From assembly GCA_963788585.1 (NCBI GenBank), contig CAWBHA010000004.1, positions 124,001-188,000 on the forward strand: a DNA stretch of 64,000 nucleotides, written 5' to 3'. Shown in pieces: positions 33,909 to 41,995 of the stretch. The stretch's first letter is position 1; the number at the start of each line of letters is the position of its first letter. The DNA comes from Bog-473 sp963788585. GTDB lineage: Bacteria > Actinomycetota > Acidimicrobiia > Acidimicrobiales > RAAP-2. A program made the position numbers and the translations under genes. The notes beneath the pieces were generated by a model that did no database searches, was not told the origin of the DNA, and saw only the letters and a list, made by a program, of their open reading frames with translations.

Positions 33909-35588
33909 ATGTGGCAGTCTGGACCGGTGCATCCCTTTCGCCGCGCGGACGCACTGCGCCGGCTCGCCGACGAGGAGTTCGACGTCCTGGTCATCGGGGG
34001 TGGCGTCACCGGCGCCGGGGTCGCCCTCGACGCCGCTAGCCGGGGGCTGCGCACCGCTCTCGTCGAGAAGGGCGACTTCGCGTCGGGGACGTCGTCCAAG
34101 TCGTCCAAGATGGTCCACGGAGGCATCCGCTACCTCCAGCAGCGCGAGTTCCGGCTGGTCTACGAGAACCTGGCCGAGCGGCAGCGGCTCCTCGACAACG
34201 CCCCCCACCTGGTCAGCCCGCTCCCCTTTCTGATCCCGCTCTTCGGGCGGGACGGCGTGGTGTCCAAGGCCGTCGCCCGCTCCTACGCCTCGGCTCTGTG
34301 GCTCTACGACCTGACCGGTGGCTGGCGGATCGGCGAGCGCCATCGGCAGGTGAGCAAGACCGAGGCACTCGAACACCTCCCGACCCTCGACACCGACCAC
34401 CTGGTCGCCGGTTTTCTCTACTTCGACGCCCGCGCCGACGATGCCCGCTTGACCCTGACCATCTTGCGGACCGCTGCCATCGAGTTCGGGGCGGTGGTGG
34501 CCAACTACTGTCCGGTCGTTCGCCTCATCACGGGCAGCGACGGCACCGCGCGCGGCGCGGTCGTCGCGCCGGACGCTGCCGACCAGGGCACCGAAGTGGT
34601 CGTCCGGGCACGCGTGGTGGTGAACGCGACGGGGGTGTGGGCCGACACCGTGCGGGCGCTCGACGAGGGGAGTGACCCGCACGCCATCCGTCCGGCCAAG
34701 GGCGTGCATGTGACCGTGCCGGCCGACCGCATGCCGTGTGACATCGCCGCAGTCATCCCCGTCCCCAAGGATCACCGTTCTATCTTCGTCGTGTCCTGGC
34801 CCGGGACCGACCTCGTCTACCTGGGCACGACGGACACCGACTACACGGGTCCCCTCGACGATCCGTCCTGCACGCCCGAAGACGTGGACTACCTCCTGGA
34901 GGCGGCCAACAACGTCACGACCTCGGACCTCACCAGGGCCGATGTGACCGGCATCTGGTCGGGACTGCGGCCGCTGCTCGCACCGCCGGCGCACGGCAGG
35001 CACATGTCGGAGCGCACGGCCGATCTCTCGCGCCGCCACACCGTCACGACGTCGACCGATGGGTTGGTCACGGTGACCGGCGGCAAGCTGACCACCTACC
35101 GCAGGATGGCGCAGGACACCGTCGACGTCGTGGTGGGCCGGCTGGGCGAGTCTTCCCGCCGGCGGCGCTGCGTGACCAAGTCCCTCCCGCTCCTCGGCGC
35201 CACGACCAAGACCCGCGACCCCGTCACCCTGGCCCAGCCCCACGCCCGCTTGCTCGGTCGCTACGGAACGGAGTCCGCGGCAGTCCTCGCCCTGGCGGAC
35301 GGCCGACCCGACCTGCTCGACCCGGCCGTGCCGGGGCTGCCCTACACCAAGGCCGAGCTCGTCTACGCCGTGCGGGAGGAAATGGTGTGCTCGCTCGACG
35401 ACGTCCTGTCTCGACGGACGCGGGCGACCATCCAGCTGGCTCAGGCCACCATGGAGGCGGCACCGGTGCTCGCCCGCCTCATCGCGCCCGACATGGGCTG
35501 GGACGAGGCCACAGCCGCGGACCAGGCGGCGCGCTTCACCGCTTCGTGCCAGAAGGAGCTGCTCACCGCGGGCGTGGAACTGGCGTGA
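33909..35588 (+). CDS. glpD: glycerol-3-phosphate dehydrogenase (FAD)
   Basis: Membrane-associated flavoenzyme oxidising glycerol-3-phosphate to DHAP and passing electrons to quinone. A 559-aa protein with the dinucleotide fold DVLVIGGGVTGAGVALDAA, KGDFASGTSSKSSKMVHGG, GGIRYLQQREFRLVYE, and VTVTGGKLTTYRRMAQD in the C-terminal part. First gene of a three-gene overlapping operon with an alkyl-DHAP-synthase-like oxidase and glpK. Start is the ATG at 33909; GTG 33927 is an alternative. Confidence 0.94.
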   Translation: MWQSGPVHPFRRADALRRLADEEFDVLVIGGGVTGAGVALDAASRGLRTALVEKGDFASGTSSKSSKMVHGGIRYLQQREFRLVYENLAERQRLLDNAPHLVSPLPFLIPLFGRDGVVSKAVARSYASALWLYDLTGGWRIGERHRQVSKTEALEHLPTLDTDHLVAGFLYFDARADDARLTLTILRTAAIEFGAVVANYCPVVRLITGSDGTARGAVVAPDAADQGTEVVVRARVVVNATGVWADTVRALDEGSDPHAIRPAKGVHVTVPADRMPCDIAAVIPVPKDHRSIFVVSWPGTDLVYLGTTDTDYTGPLDDPSCTPEDVDYLLEAANNVTTSDLTRADVTGIWSGLRPLLAPPAHGRHMSERTADLSRRHTVTTSTDGLVTVTGGKLTTYRRMAQDTVDVVVGRLGESSRRRRCVTKSLPLLGATTKTRDPVTLAQPHARLLGRYGTESAAVLALADGRPDLLDPAVPGLPYTKAELVYAVREEMVCSLDDVLSRRTRATIQLAQATMEAAPVLARLIAPDMGWDEATAADQAARFTASCQKELLTAGVELA

Positions 35589-37096
35589 CGACGCCGACGC
35601 CGGTCACCCCGATCGACGCCGCTGGACCCGACGTCCGCGACCGTCTCGGCGCGCCGACGGCAGAGGTGCCGCAGGAGTTTCTGGACCGCCTGGTCGCCAG
35701 TGGGGCTCCCGTCTCGACCGACGACGACACCCGGGCCGACGCCGGCCGTGACTGGTGGCCGCTCGCCATCGGGTGGGCCGCCGAGGGGGGTGTACCCCAG
35801 CGGCCCGCCGCCGTCGTGCGGCCCACCTCGACCGCGCAGGTGGCCGAGGTGCTCGCGGCCTGCAACGAGGCCGTCGTGCCGGTCACCGCGGCCGCCGGGC
35901 GCAGCGGCGTGTGCGGTGGGTCCATCCCCGTGCACGGCGGCATCGCCCTCGATCTCACGGGACTCGAGGGCCTCGTCGCGCTCGACGAGGCCTCGCTCAC
36001 GGCGGACGCGCGGGCCGGCACGTTCGGGCCCGACCTCGAGGCGGCTCTGGGCCAGGCGGGCAGCGGCTACACCCTCGGTCACTGGCCGCAATCCATGGAC
36101 CTCTCCACACTGGGTGGCTGGCTCGCCTGCCGCGGCGCCGGGCAGTACTCCACGCGTTACGGGAAGATCGAGGACATGGTGGTGGGTCTCGAGGTCGTGC
36201 TCGCCGACGGCCGCATCGTGCGTACCGAGGGCAGAGGCCCCCGCGCCGCCACCGGACCCAACCTGACCCAGCTGTTCGTGGGCAGCGAGGGCACGCTCGG
36301 GGTCATCACCGAGGCGCGGCTCCGCATCCACGCGCGACCGACCGCGCGGGAGCGCCGCGCCTTCGGGTTCGCCACCTTCTCGGACGGCCTCGAGGCCTGC
36401 CGGCGGATCCTGCGCCGTGGGGCCACGCCGGCCGTGCTGCGCCTCTACGACCGGACCGAGTCGGAGCGCAACTTCGAACGGCCCGACACCAACGTCCTGA
36501 TCGTGCTCGACGAGGCCGATCCTGTCGTCCTGGCGGCGACGATGGAGGTCGTCGACAGTGAATGCCCCGACGGGCTGGGGGCGCAGCGGCTCGAAGCGGA
36601 CCTGGTCGAGCGCTGGCTGGGGCACCGCAACGACGTGTCGGCGCTGGCGCCGCTGTGGCGGGCCGGCATCGTGGTCGACACGGCTGAGGTGGCCGGGCCG
36701 TGGTCGGCGCTGCCCGCCCTCTTCGAGGAGGTGGTCGGGACGCTGCAGGGGATCGAAGGAACGTTGGCGGCCTCGGCCCACCAGTCGCACGCCTACCCCG
36801 ACGGCGCCTGCCTGTACTTCACCTTCGGCGGACGTGGCCCCGACGGCGACGCCGACTGGCGGGAGCGTTACTACCGCCAGGCCTGGGACGCGGTGACCGA
36901 CGCCACCCTGGCGCACGGCGCAGCCATCAGCCATCACCACGGCATCGGCCTGAACCGCTCGCGCTTTCTCCCCCGCGCCCTGGGCGCGGGTTTTGACGTG
37001 CTCCAGGGCCTCAAGGCGACATTCGACCCCAAAGGCATTCTCAATCCGGGCAAGTTCGCCCTGCCCTCACCCTTCGGACCGCCCCCCTGGGCATGA
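35585..37096 (+). CDS. FAD-linked oxidase, alkyl-DHAP synthase-like
   Basis: A 503-aa VAO-type flavoprotein. The FAD_binding_4 domain has VVRPTSTAQVAEVLAAC, SGVCGGSIPVHGGIALDL and LGGWLACRGAGQYSTRYGKI. The C-terminal domain has the ISHHHGIGLNRSRF histidine motif and DPKGILNPGKF, features of alkylglycerone-phosphate synthase. That enzyme swaps the acyl group of acyl-DHAP for a fatty alcohol to form an ether. Here it lies between glpD and glpK with 4-bp overlaps on both sides, so its substrate is probably a glycerol or DHAP derivative. A D-lactate dehydrogenase-like role is an alternative. Confidence 0.85.
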   Translation: MTTPTPVTPIDAAGPDVRDRLGAPTAEVPQEFLDRLVASGAPVSTDDDTRADAGRDWWPLAIGWAAEGGVPQRPAAVVRPTSTAQVAEVLAACNEAVVPVTAAAGRSGVCGGSIPVHGGIALDLTGLEGLVALDEASLTADARAGTFGPDLEAALGQAGSGYTLGHWPQSMDLSTLGGWLACRGAGQYSTRYGKIEDMVVGLEVVLADGRIVRTEGRGPRAATGPNLTQLFVGSEGTLGVITEARLRIHARPTARERRAFGFATFSDGLEACRRILRRGATPAVLRLYDRTESERNFERPDTNVLIVLDEADPVVLAATMEVVDSECPDGLGAQRLEADLVERWLGHRNDVSALAPLWRAGIVVDTAEVAGPWSALPALFEEVVGTLQGIEGTLAASAHQSHAYPDGACLYFTFGGRGPDGDADWRERYYRQAWDAVTDATLAHGAAISHHHGIGLNRSRFLPRALGAGFDVLQGLKATFDPKGILNPGKFALPSPFGPPPWA

Positions 37097-38598
37097 GCGG
37101 GGCAGGGGGCAGCATCCTCGTCGTCGACGTGGGGACCTCGGGCGTTCGGGCGGCCGTCGTGCGGCCCGATGCCAGCGTCGCCCACGAACGCCACGTTCCA
37201 CTGCTGCCCGAGACACCGGCACCGGGTCTGGTGCAGTTCGACGCCGTTCGCCTGGCCGAAGCGGTGCTCGAGGTGGCGCGGGCGGCGCTGGCCGCCGGCG
37301 GACCCGTCGACGGCGTGGGCATCGCCAATCAGCGCGCCTCGGTCATCGTCTGGGAAAAGACCACTGGGCGCCCGGTCGCCCCGGCCATCGGCTGGCAGGA
37401 CCTCCGCACGGTGGGCACCTGCCTGGCCCTCCAGTCCGAGGGGATCCGCCTGGCGCCCAACGCGTCGGCGACCAAGATCATGGCGATCCTCGACGACGTC
37501 GATCCCGAGCGCGCCCGGGCGTCACGAGGCGAGCTGTGTGTCGGCACCGTCGACACCTGGGTGGCCTGGACGCTCTCGGGTGGTGCCGGCGCCGGCGACC
37601 AACGGCTCCACGTCACCGACGCCACCAACGCGGCGGTGACCGCGCTCATCGATCCCGCAACCCTCGATTGGGATCGCGCGCTGCTCGAGAAGCTCAACAT
37701 CCCCGCGTCGACACTGCCGGCCATCGTGGATTCCTCGGGTGCCGTAGGACCGGCGAGCGCACTCGACGGCGCGCCCCCCATCTGCGGCATCGCCGGGGAC
37801 CAACAGGCCTCGCTCGTGGGCCAGGGCTGCACCCTGGCCGGACTGGCCAAGGCGACGTTTGGCACCGGTGGGATGCTGGACCAATGCACGGGTCCCGGGC
37901 CGAGCCCGCAGGGTGTGGGCCGCGGCCCCGCGGGCACGTTTCCCATCGTCGCTTTCCGCGTTGGCGGGGAGGCGACCTGGGGCACCGAGGCGGTCATGCT
38001 CTCGGCCGGCACCGCCGTGGAGTGGCTGCGCGACGACCTGGGGATCGTGGCCTCGGCGAGCGAGTCTTCGTCGGTCGCGGCGCAGTGCGCGACGTCGGGT
38101 GACGTGTGGTTCGTTCCCGCACTGCTCGGGCTGGGCACGCCCGTCTGGGACTTCGGCGCCCGAGGGACGCTCGTCGGTCTGACCCGCGGCTCGGGGCGGG
38201 CTGAGATCGTGCGGGCGGTACTCGAGGGCGTGGCGCACCGAGGTGCGGACCTGGTCGAGTCCTCCGAGCAGGACAGCGGCTACCCGATCGGCGCGCTCCG
38301 CGTCGATGGTGGCATGTCCGACAACGCGGTGTTCGTCGACGCATTGGCCGAAGCCATCGGCCGGCCGGTCGAGATCTCCCCCGTTCTCGAGGCCACGACC
38401 CTCGGTGCCGGGTTGCTGGCGGGTCTGGCCGTCGGAACCTACGGCTCGACCGACGACCTGGCCGCCACGTTCACGCCCCGTCGGACCGTCGAACCACGCG
38501 GAAGCGCTCCCGAGCGGATGTCCGCTCGGGAGCGCTGGTTGGAGGCCCGGGCCAAGGCCGAGGCCACGATTCCGGAGCTCTCGGGCATCTCCTTCTGA
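37093..38598 (+). CDS. glpK: FGGY-family kinase, glycerol kinase-like
   Basis: A 501-aa ATP-dependent sugar/polyol kinase. N-terminal VVDVGTSGVRAAVV, GVGIANQRASVIVWEKTTGRP and IGWQDLRT correspond to glycerol kinase segments (NQRET-type, WQD-R). GTGGMLDQCTG and VDGGMSDNAVFVDALAE complete the FGGY signature. It would make glycerol-3-phosphate for the upstream glpD. Some motifs differ from canonical GlpK (Q-R-A instead of Q-R-E), so a related polyol is possible. The last 100 bp contain a perfect 16-bp inverted repeat and a terminator overlaps the stop. Confidence 0.85.
   Translation: MSGAGGSILVVDVGTSGVRAAVVRPDASVAHERHVPLLPETPAPGLVQFDAVRLAEAVLEVARAALAAGGPVDGVGIANQRASVIVWEKTTGRPVAPAIGWQDLRTVGTCLALQSEGIRLAPNASATKIMAILDDVDPERARASRGELCVGTVDTWVAWTLSGGAGAGDQRLHVTDATNAAVTALIDPATLDWDRALLEKLNIPASTLPAIVDSSGAVGPASALDGAPPICGIAGDQQASLVGQGCTLAGLAKATFGTGGMLDQCTGPGPSPQGVGRGPAGTFPIVAFRVGGEATWGTEAVMLSAGTAVEWLRDDLGIVASASESSSVAAQCATSGDVWFVPALLGLGTPVWDFGARGTLVGLTRGSGRAEIVRAVLEGVAHRGADLVESSEQDSGYPIGALRVDGGMSDNAVFVDALAEAIGRPVEISPVLEATTLGAGLLAGLAVGTYGSTDDLAATFTPRRTVEPRGSAPERMSARERWLEARAKAEATIPELSGISF
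38503..38536. repeat. perfect 16-bp inverted repeat inside glpK
   Basis: Arm 38503-38518 (AGCGCTCCCGAGCGGA) is the exact reverse complement of 38521-38536, with only 2 bases between. It encodes SAPERMSARERW in frame near the glpK C-terminus. It may form a cruciform or an mRNA hairpin about 60 nt before the stop, or be an inserted palindromic element tolerated by the reading frame. Confidence 0.8.
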
Positions 38599-38626
38599 GT
38601 GGGGGTCATCCCACCCAGAAGGAGAT
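38587..38626. terminator. hairpin terminator at the glpK stop
   Basis: ATCTCCTTCTG (38587-38597) pairs with CAGAAGGAGAT (38616-38626), with an inner TGGG/CCCA stem. The glpK TGA is inside the hairpin. There is no T-run, so termination may be weak or factor-assisted. It lies between convergent genes and could serve both. Confidence 0.55.
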
Positions 38627-38654
38627 CGCGGCCCGAGGGACCTCCTCCTTAGGG

Positions 38655-41600
38655 CTACCGCCTGGCGTGCCGCGGGCTACGCCGGCGCCGGCGTGCGACG
38701 AGCACCAGGCCCGAACCGAGCACCAGAGCGGCGAGTCCGACCAGCCACTCCTGCGAGAGCAGGGCACCCGTGAAGGCGATGACCGGCGTGGTGCTGGCCG
38801 AAGTGGTGGGCGACGTCGTCGGCGTTGTCGTCGGCGACGTCGCGGCGGTCGAGGTCGGCGTGATCGTGGTGGCCGCCGTGGTGATCGCCGTGACCGTGAA
38901 GCACTCGCTCGCCGAGACCGTCCCGCTCATGTTGTCGTCGGCGGTCACGTAGTTGGAGCCGGTGTCCGGCGTGTAGACCGCTGCGAAGCAGTAGGTGCCG
39001 GTCGTCGATGGCTCGAACGCTGCCGACGTGGCCGAAGAGCTGTCGCCCGTGCTGCTGAGTGTGACGGCAGATCCAACCGCGTTACCGCTCGGGCACACGG
39101 CCGGAGCCGAACCGGTCGAGCACTCGGTGAAGGTGATCGTCCCGGTGGGAGCCGCACTGGTCGGGTTGCCCACGATCGTCGCGACGTCGGTGACCGAAGT
39201 CCCGAGCGTGACGCTGCCGGCGCCCGCGTGCGATCCGGACTGCTGGGTCGAGAGCATCGGTGCGGCCGGGGTCACCGTGAAGCACTCGGCCGGGCCGCTC
39301 GCCGAGGCGTAGTTGTCGCCCGTCGCCGGCGTGTACACCGAGTAGAAGCAGTAGGTGCCAACGTTGGCCGGCGTGTAGGTGGGCTTGAGGTCATAGGTCG
39401 AGACGTCGCCGCTCGTCGACGAGGGGCTGGTCACGGTGCCCACCAGGGTGCCGCCCATGGTGCACGAGGTGGCGCCCGAGGCGACCTCGCAAACCGAGAA
39501 GCTGACCGAACCCGTGGGAGCGCCGCCAGTCGTGTTCCCCGTGACCGTCGCCGAGTCGCCCCAGGCGTTGCCCACCGTGGTGCTGGAAGGTGTCACGAGG
39601 GTCGTTGCGATGGTCGGCGTCGCCGGAGTCACCGTGAAGCACTCGGCCGGGCCGCTTGCGGCGGTGTAGTTGTCGACCGAGGCCGGCGTGTACACCGAGT
39701 AGAAGCAGAACGTGCCGATGGTCGTCGGCGTGTAGGTAGCGCCGAGGTCGTACGTCGAGACGTCCCCGCTCGTCGAGGTCGGGCTGGCGACCGTGCCGAC
39801 CGGCGTGCCGCCGCTGCTGCACGAAGTCTCGCCCGAGGCAACCTCGCAGACCGAGAAGCTGACCGAACCGGCCGGCGGACCGCCGGCGGGCACTCCGGTG
39901 ACGGTGGCCGAGTCACCCCAGGCATTGCCGACTCCCGTGCTCGTGGGGGTCGCCAGCGTGGTCGCAATGGTCGGTGTGGCCCGCCCCACGGTGAAGCACT
40001 CGTTCCACACGACGCCACCGTGCATGTTGTCGCTCGATCCGGTGTACTTCGTGACGTTCGGGGTGTAGACGGCGCCGAAGCAGTACGTGCCCGGCGAGGA
40101 CGGCGTGATCGAAGGTGAGCTCGCCGTCGAGGTGTCGCTGCCGCTGGCCGTGAGGGTGGCCGGATTCGGGGAGTCCGTCGTGCCCGGGATCTCGGTGCCG
40201 CCGGTGCACCCAGTGCCGCCCGGCGTGCTGCAGCTGTAGAAGGTGACCGTCCCCGTGGGAGCGCCATGGGCGCTGTCACCGGTGACCGTCGCCGTGTCGA
40301 AGGCCGACCCGCCGATCACGATCACACCCGCCGAGGTGTGCGTGGTCGTCACGGTGCCCGCCGCGTAGACGGAGAAGCACTCGGGGGGGCCCCACACCGG
40401 GAAGTAGTTGGCGTTCGTCGGCTGGTAGAGCGTGTAGAAGCACCAGGTGCCCATGGACGGCGGGGTAAAGGTGGTCGGGGACAGGTCGTAGGTCGCAGAG
40501 ACGTCCGACGTCGACGACGGGGTGCTCACCGTGCCCACGAGGTCACTGGTGTCGGTGCAGGTCGCGCTGGACCCGGGCGTGGTGGACGCCTCACAGGCAT
40601 AGAAGTTGACCGAGCCGGTCGGGGTGCCACCGCCGTACTCGCCGTTGACCGTGGCCGAGTCACTCCAGGACTTGCCCAGAGTGGGGGTGCTCGGCGTCGC
40701 CACGGTCGTCATGATCCCGGGGTAGGCCTGGGTGACGGCGAAGCACTCGGCGGGTCCGGACGCGGGGAGGTACGGCTCGCCGCTGCTCGGCGCGTAGGTC
40801 GTGTAGAAGCAGTAGGTGCCGACGAGAGTCGGGGTGTACCGAGTCCCCAGCGTGTAGGTCGATGTGCTCCCAGTCGACGAGGACGGGCTGCCGACGGTGC
40901 CTACCGGGGCGCCGCCGCTGCTGCAGCTCGGCCCCGTCGCCTTGCAGATGAAGAAGGTGACCGCACCGGCGGGAGCAGGGGCGCTCGTGCTGCCGGTGAC
41001 GCTGGCCGAGTCGCCCCAGCTGTTGCCGATCGCGGTGCTGGCGGGCGACAGGAGCGTCGTCCCCACCGTCGGCGTCGTCGGCGTCGGATCACAGCCGTTG
41101 GGCAGGTTGAGCGCCGCCAGCGACGTGGTGAGGGCGCCGGGGACGTTCGTGCCGTCGGTCCAGGTCGCGTTCCAGTTGACGCTGATGATCGACCCGGCCG
41201 ACAGTGCGGCCAGCTGTGAGGCGCTGAACGTCTGCGTGAAGGCCTGCGAGACGGCGGCGGGCGGCACGGCGTTCGCGGTCGGGGAGGCCCCAATTGACAG
41301 TGCCGTCGTGCTGAGCGTGCCCTGGCCCGTGGAGAACGTGCCCGTCTCCGACTGGTTCCAGTCGTTGTAGAGCGTCCATGTCAGGGTGGCCCCAGCACCG
41401 GAACCGGGCGCGTTGCACGCCGCAGTCACCGACTGGAAGACGTTGTCGTGCGCAGACGCCTCGGTCGCGAACACGACCAGCCCGGCGAGGGCAAGCACTG
41501 TTGCCATCCCGCCCATGAAGATTCGGCGCACGGGGTTGAGCGTCGAGCCCGCTCCGCGCGCATTACGACGAATGTTCCTGTCCTTCGCTGCACGTCGCAT
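38655..41600 (-). CDS. six-repeat Ig-like cell-wall protein with IAFTG sorting signal
   Basis: A 981-aa exported protein. The N-terminus is basic (RRAAKDRNIRRNARG), then comes a signal helix (GGMATVLALAGLVVFATEA) with cleavage near ASA. A roughly 130-aa N-terminal domain is followed by six Ig-like repeats of about 120 aa. Each has a D-x-A-x-V-x-G strand, a cysteine-containing strand, GTYCF and AECFTV; repeats 4 and 5 are nearly identical. The C-terminus is a Thr/Pro/Ser stalk, IAFTG, a membrane helix and RRRRRSPRHARR. IAFTG resembles the LAxTG signal of class E sortases. Start: ATG 41600 has GGAGG 10 bp upstream. Confidence 0.88.
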   Translation of the reverse strand: MRRAAKDRNIRRNARGAGSTLNPVRRIFMGGMATVLALAGLVVFATEASAHDNVFQSVTAACNAPGSGAGATLTWTLYNDWNQSETGTFSTGQGTLSTTALSIGASPTANAVPPAAVSQAFTQTFSASQLAALSAGSIISVNWNATWTDGTNVPGALTTSLAALNLPNGCDPTPTTPTVGTTLLSPASTAIGNSWGDSASVTGSTSAPAPAGAVTFFICKATGPSCSSGGAPVGTVGSPSSSTGSTSTYTLGTRYTPTLVGTYCFYTTYAPSSGEPYLPASGPAECFAVTQAYPGIMTTVATPSTPTLGKSWSDSATVNGEYGGGTPTGSVNFYACEASTTPGSSATCTDTSDLVGTVSTPSSTSDVSATYDLSPTTFTPPSMGTWCFYTLYQPTNANYFPVWGPPECFSVYAAGTVTTTHTSAGVIVIGGSAFDTATVTGDSAHGAPTGTVTFYSCSTPGGTGCTGGTEIPGTTDSPNPATLTASGSDTSTASSPSITPSSPGTYCFGAVYTPNVTKYTGSSDNMHGGVVWNECFTVGRATPTIATTLATPTSTGVGNAWGDSATVTGVPAGGPPAGSVSFSVCEVASGETSCSSGGTPVGTVASPTSTSGDVSTYDLGATYTPTTIGTFCFYSVYTPASVDNYTAASGPAECFTVTPATPTIATTLVTPSSTTVGNAWGDSATVTGNTTGGAPTGSVSFSVCEVASGATSCTMGGTLVGTVTSPSSTSGDVSTYDLKPTYTPANVGTYCFYSVYTPATGDNYASASGPAECFTVTPAAPMLSTQQSGSHAGAGSVTLGTSVTDVATIVGNPTSAAPTGTITFTECSTGSAPAVCPSGNAVGSAVTLSSTGDSSSATSAAFEPSTTGTYCFAAVYTPDTGSNYVTADDNMSGTVSASECFTVTAITTAATTITPTSTAATSPTTTPTTSPTTSASTTPVIAFTGALLSQEWLVGLAALVLGSGLVLVARRRRRSPRHARR

Positions 41601-41657
41601 ACCGCCTGATCCTCCCGTTGTCGCCAAATGTCACCCCGAGGGGGGCTGGCTCGGACG

Positions 41658-41663
41658 ATTGTA
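41658..41663 (-). promoter_or_regulatory. predicted -10 TACAAT of the Ig-like protein gene
   Basis: TACAATCG lies about 58 bp upstream of the start codon. The DUF11 protein gene has the same TACAATCG at 45241-45248, followed in both cases by C or T then C. No clear -35 was found in either. Confidence 0.35.
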
Positions 41664-41779
41664 AGCAACCCATCGCAATTTCGCCACAATTCTGCTCAAG
41701 GTCTGTGCGGGTGTCGCCGATATGCGGCGTTTCCGCGAGCCCCCTCGTCCTGGGCCTGGGTGCAAGGTAGTCCGAAGTA

Positions 41780-41840
41780 CCTATATGGGGTTAGGGCTAA
41801 TCGGCACCTTATTGGGGAGGCCGTTCGGCCCTATTTGGGG
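41780..41840. repeat. three CCTATWTGGGG-type direct repeats
   Basis: CCTATATGGGG (41780-41790), CCTTATTGGGG (41807-41817) and CCTATTTGGGG (41830-41840) recur at 27- and 23-bp steps in the 395-bp gap between the two AFTG surface-protein genes, 180-240 bp upstream of the Ig-like gene. They may be binding sites for an activator. The rest of the gap (41601-41995) holds the promoter and leader of the Ig-like gene and no coding potential. Confidence 0.4.
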
Positions 41841-41995
41841 AAACTCGGCTCTCTTGACCTTTAGTTGAGAGTTACGCGCCCGGCACGAACGCGAGACGGA
41901 TCGATCTTTCTCTGGCCCAACTCAGTTCCGACCGACGATCTGCACTGGCCCTCTCAGGGAACTTTCCGCAAGGAGTCTTCGCCTCGTCGTGAGAA

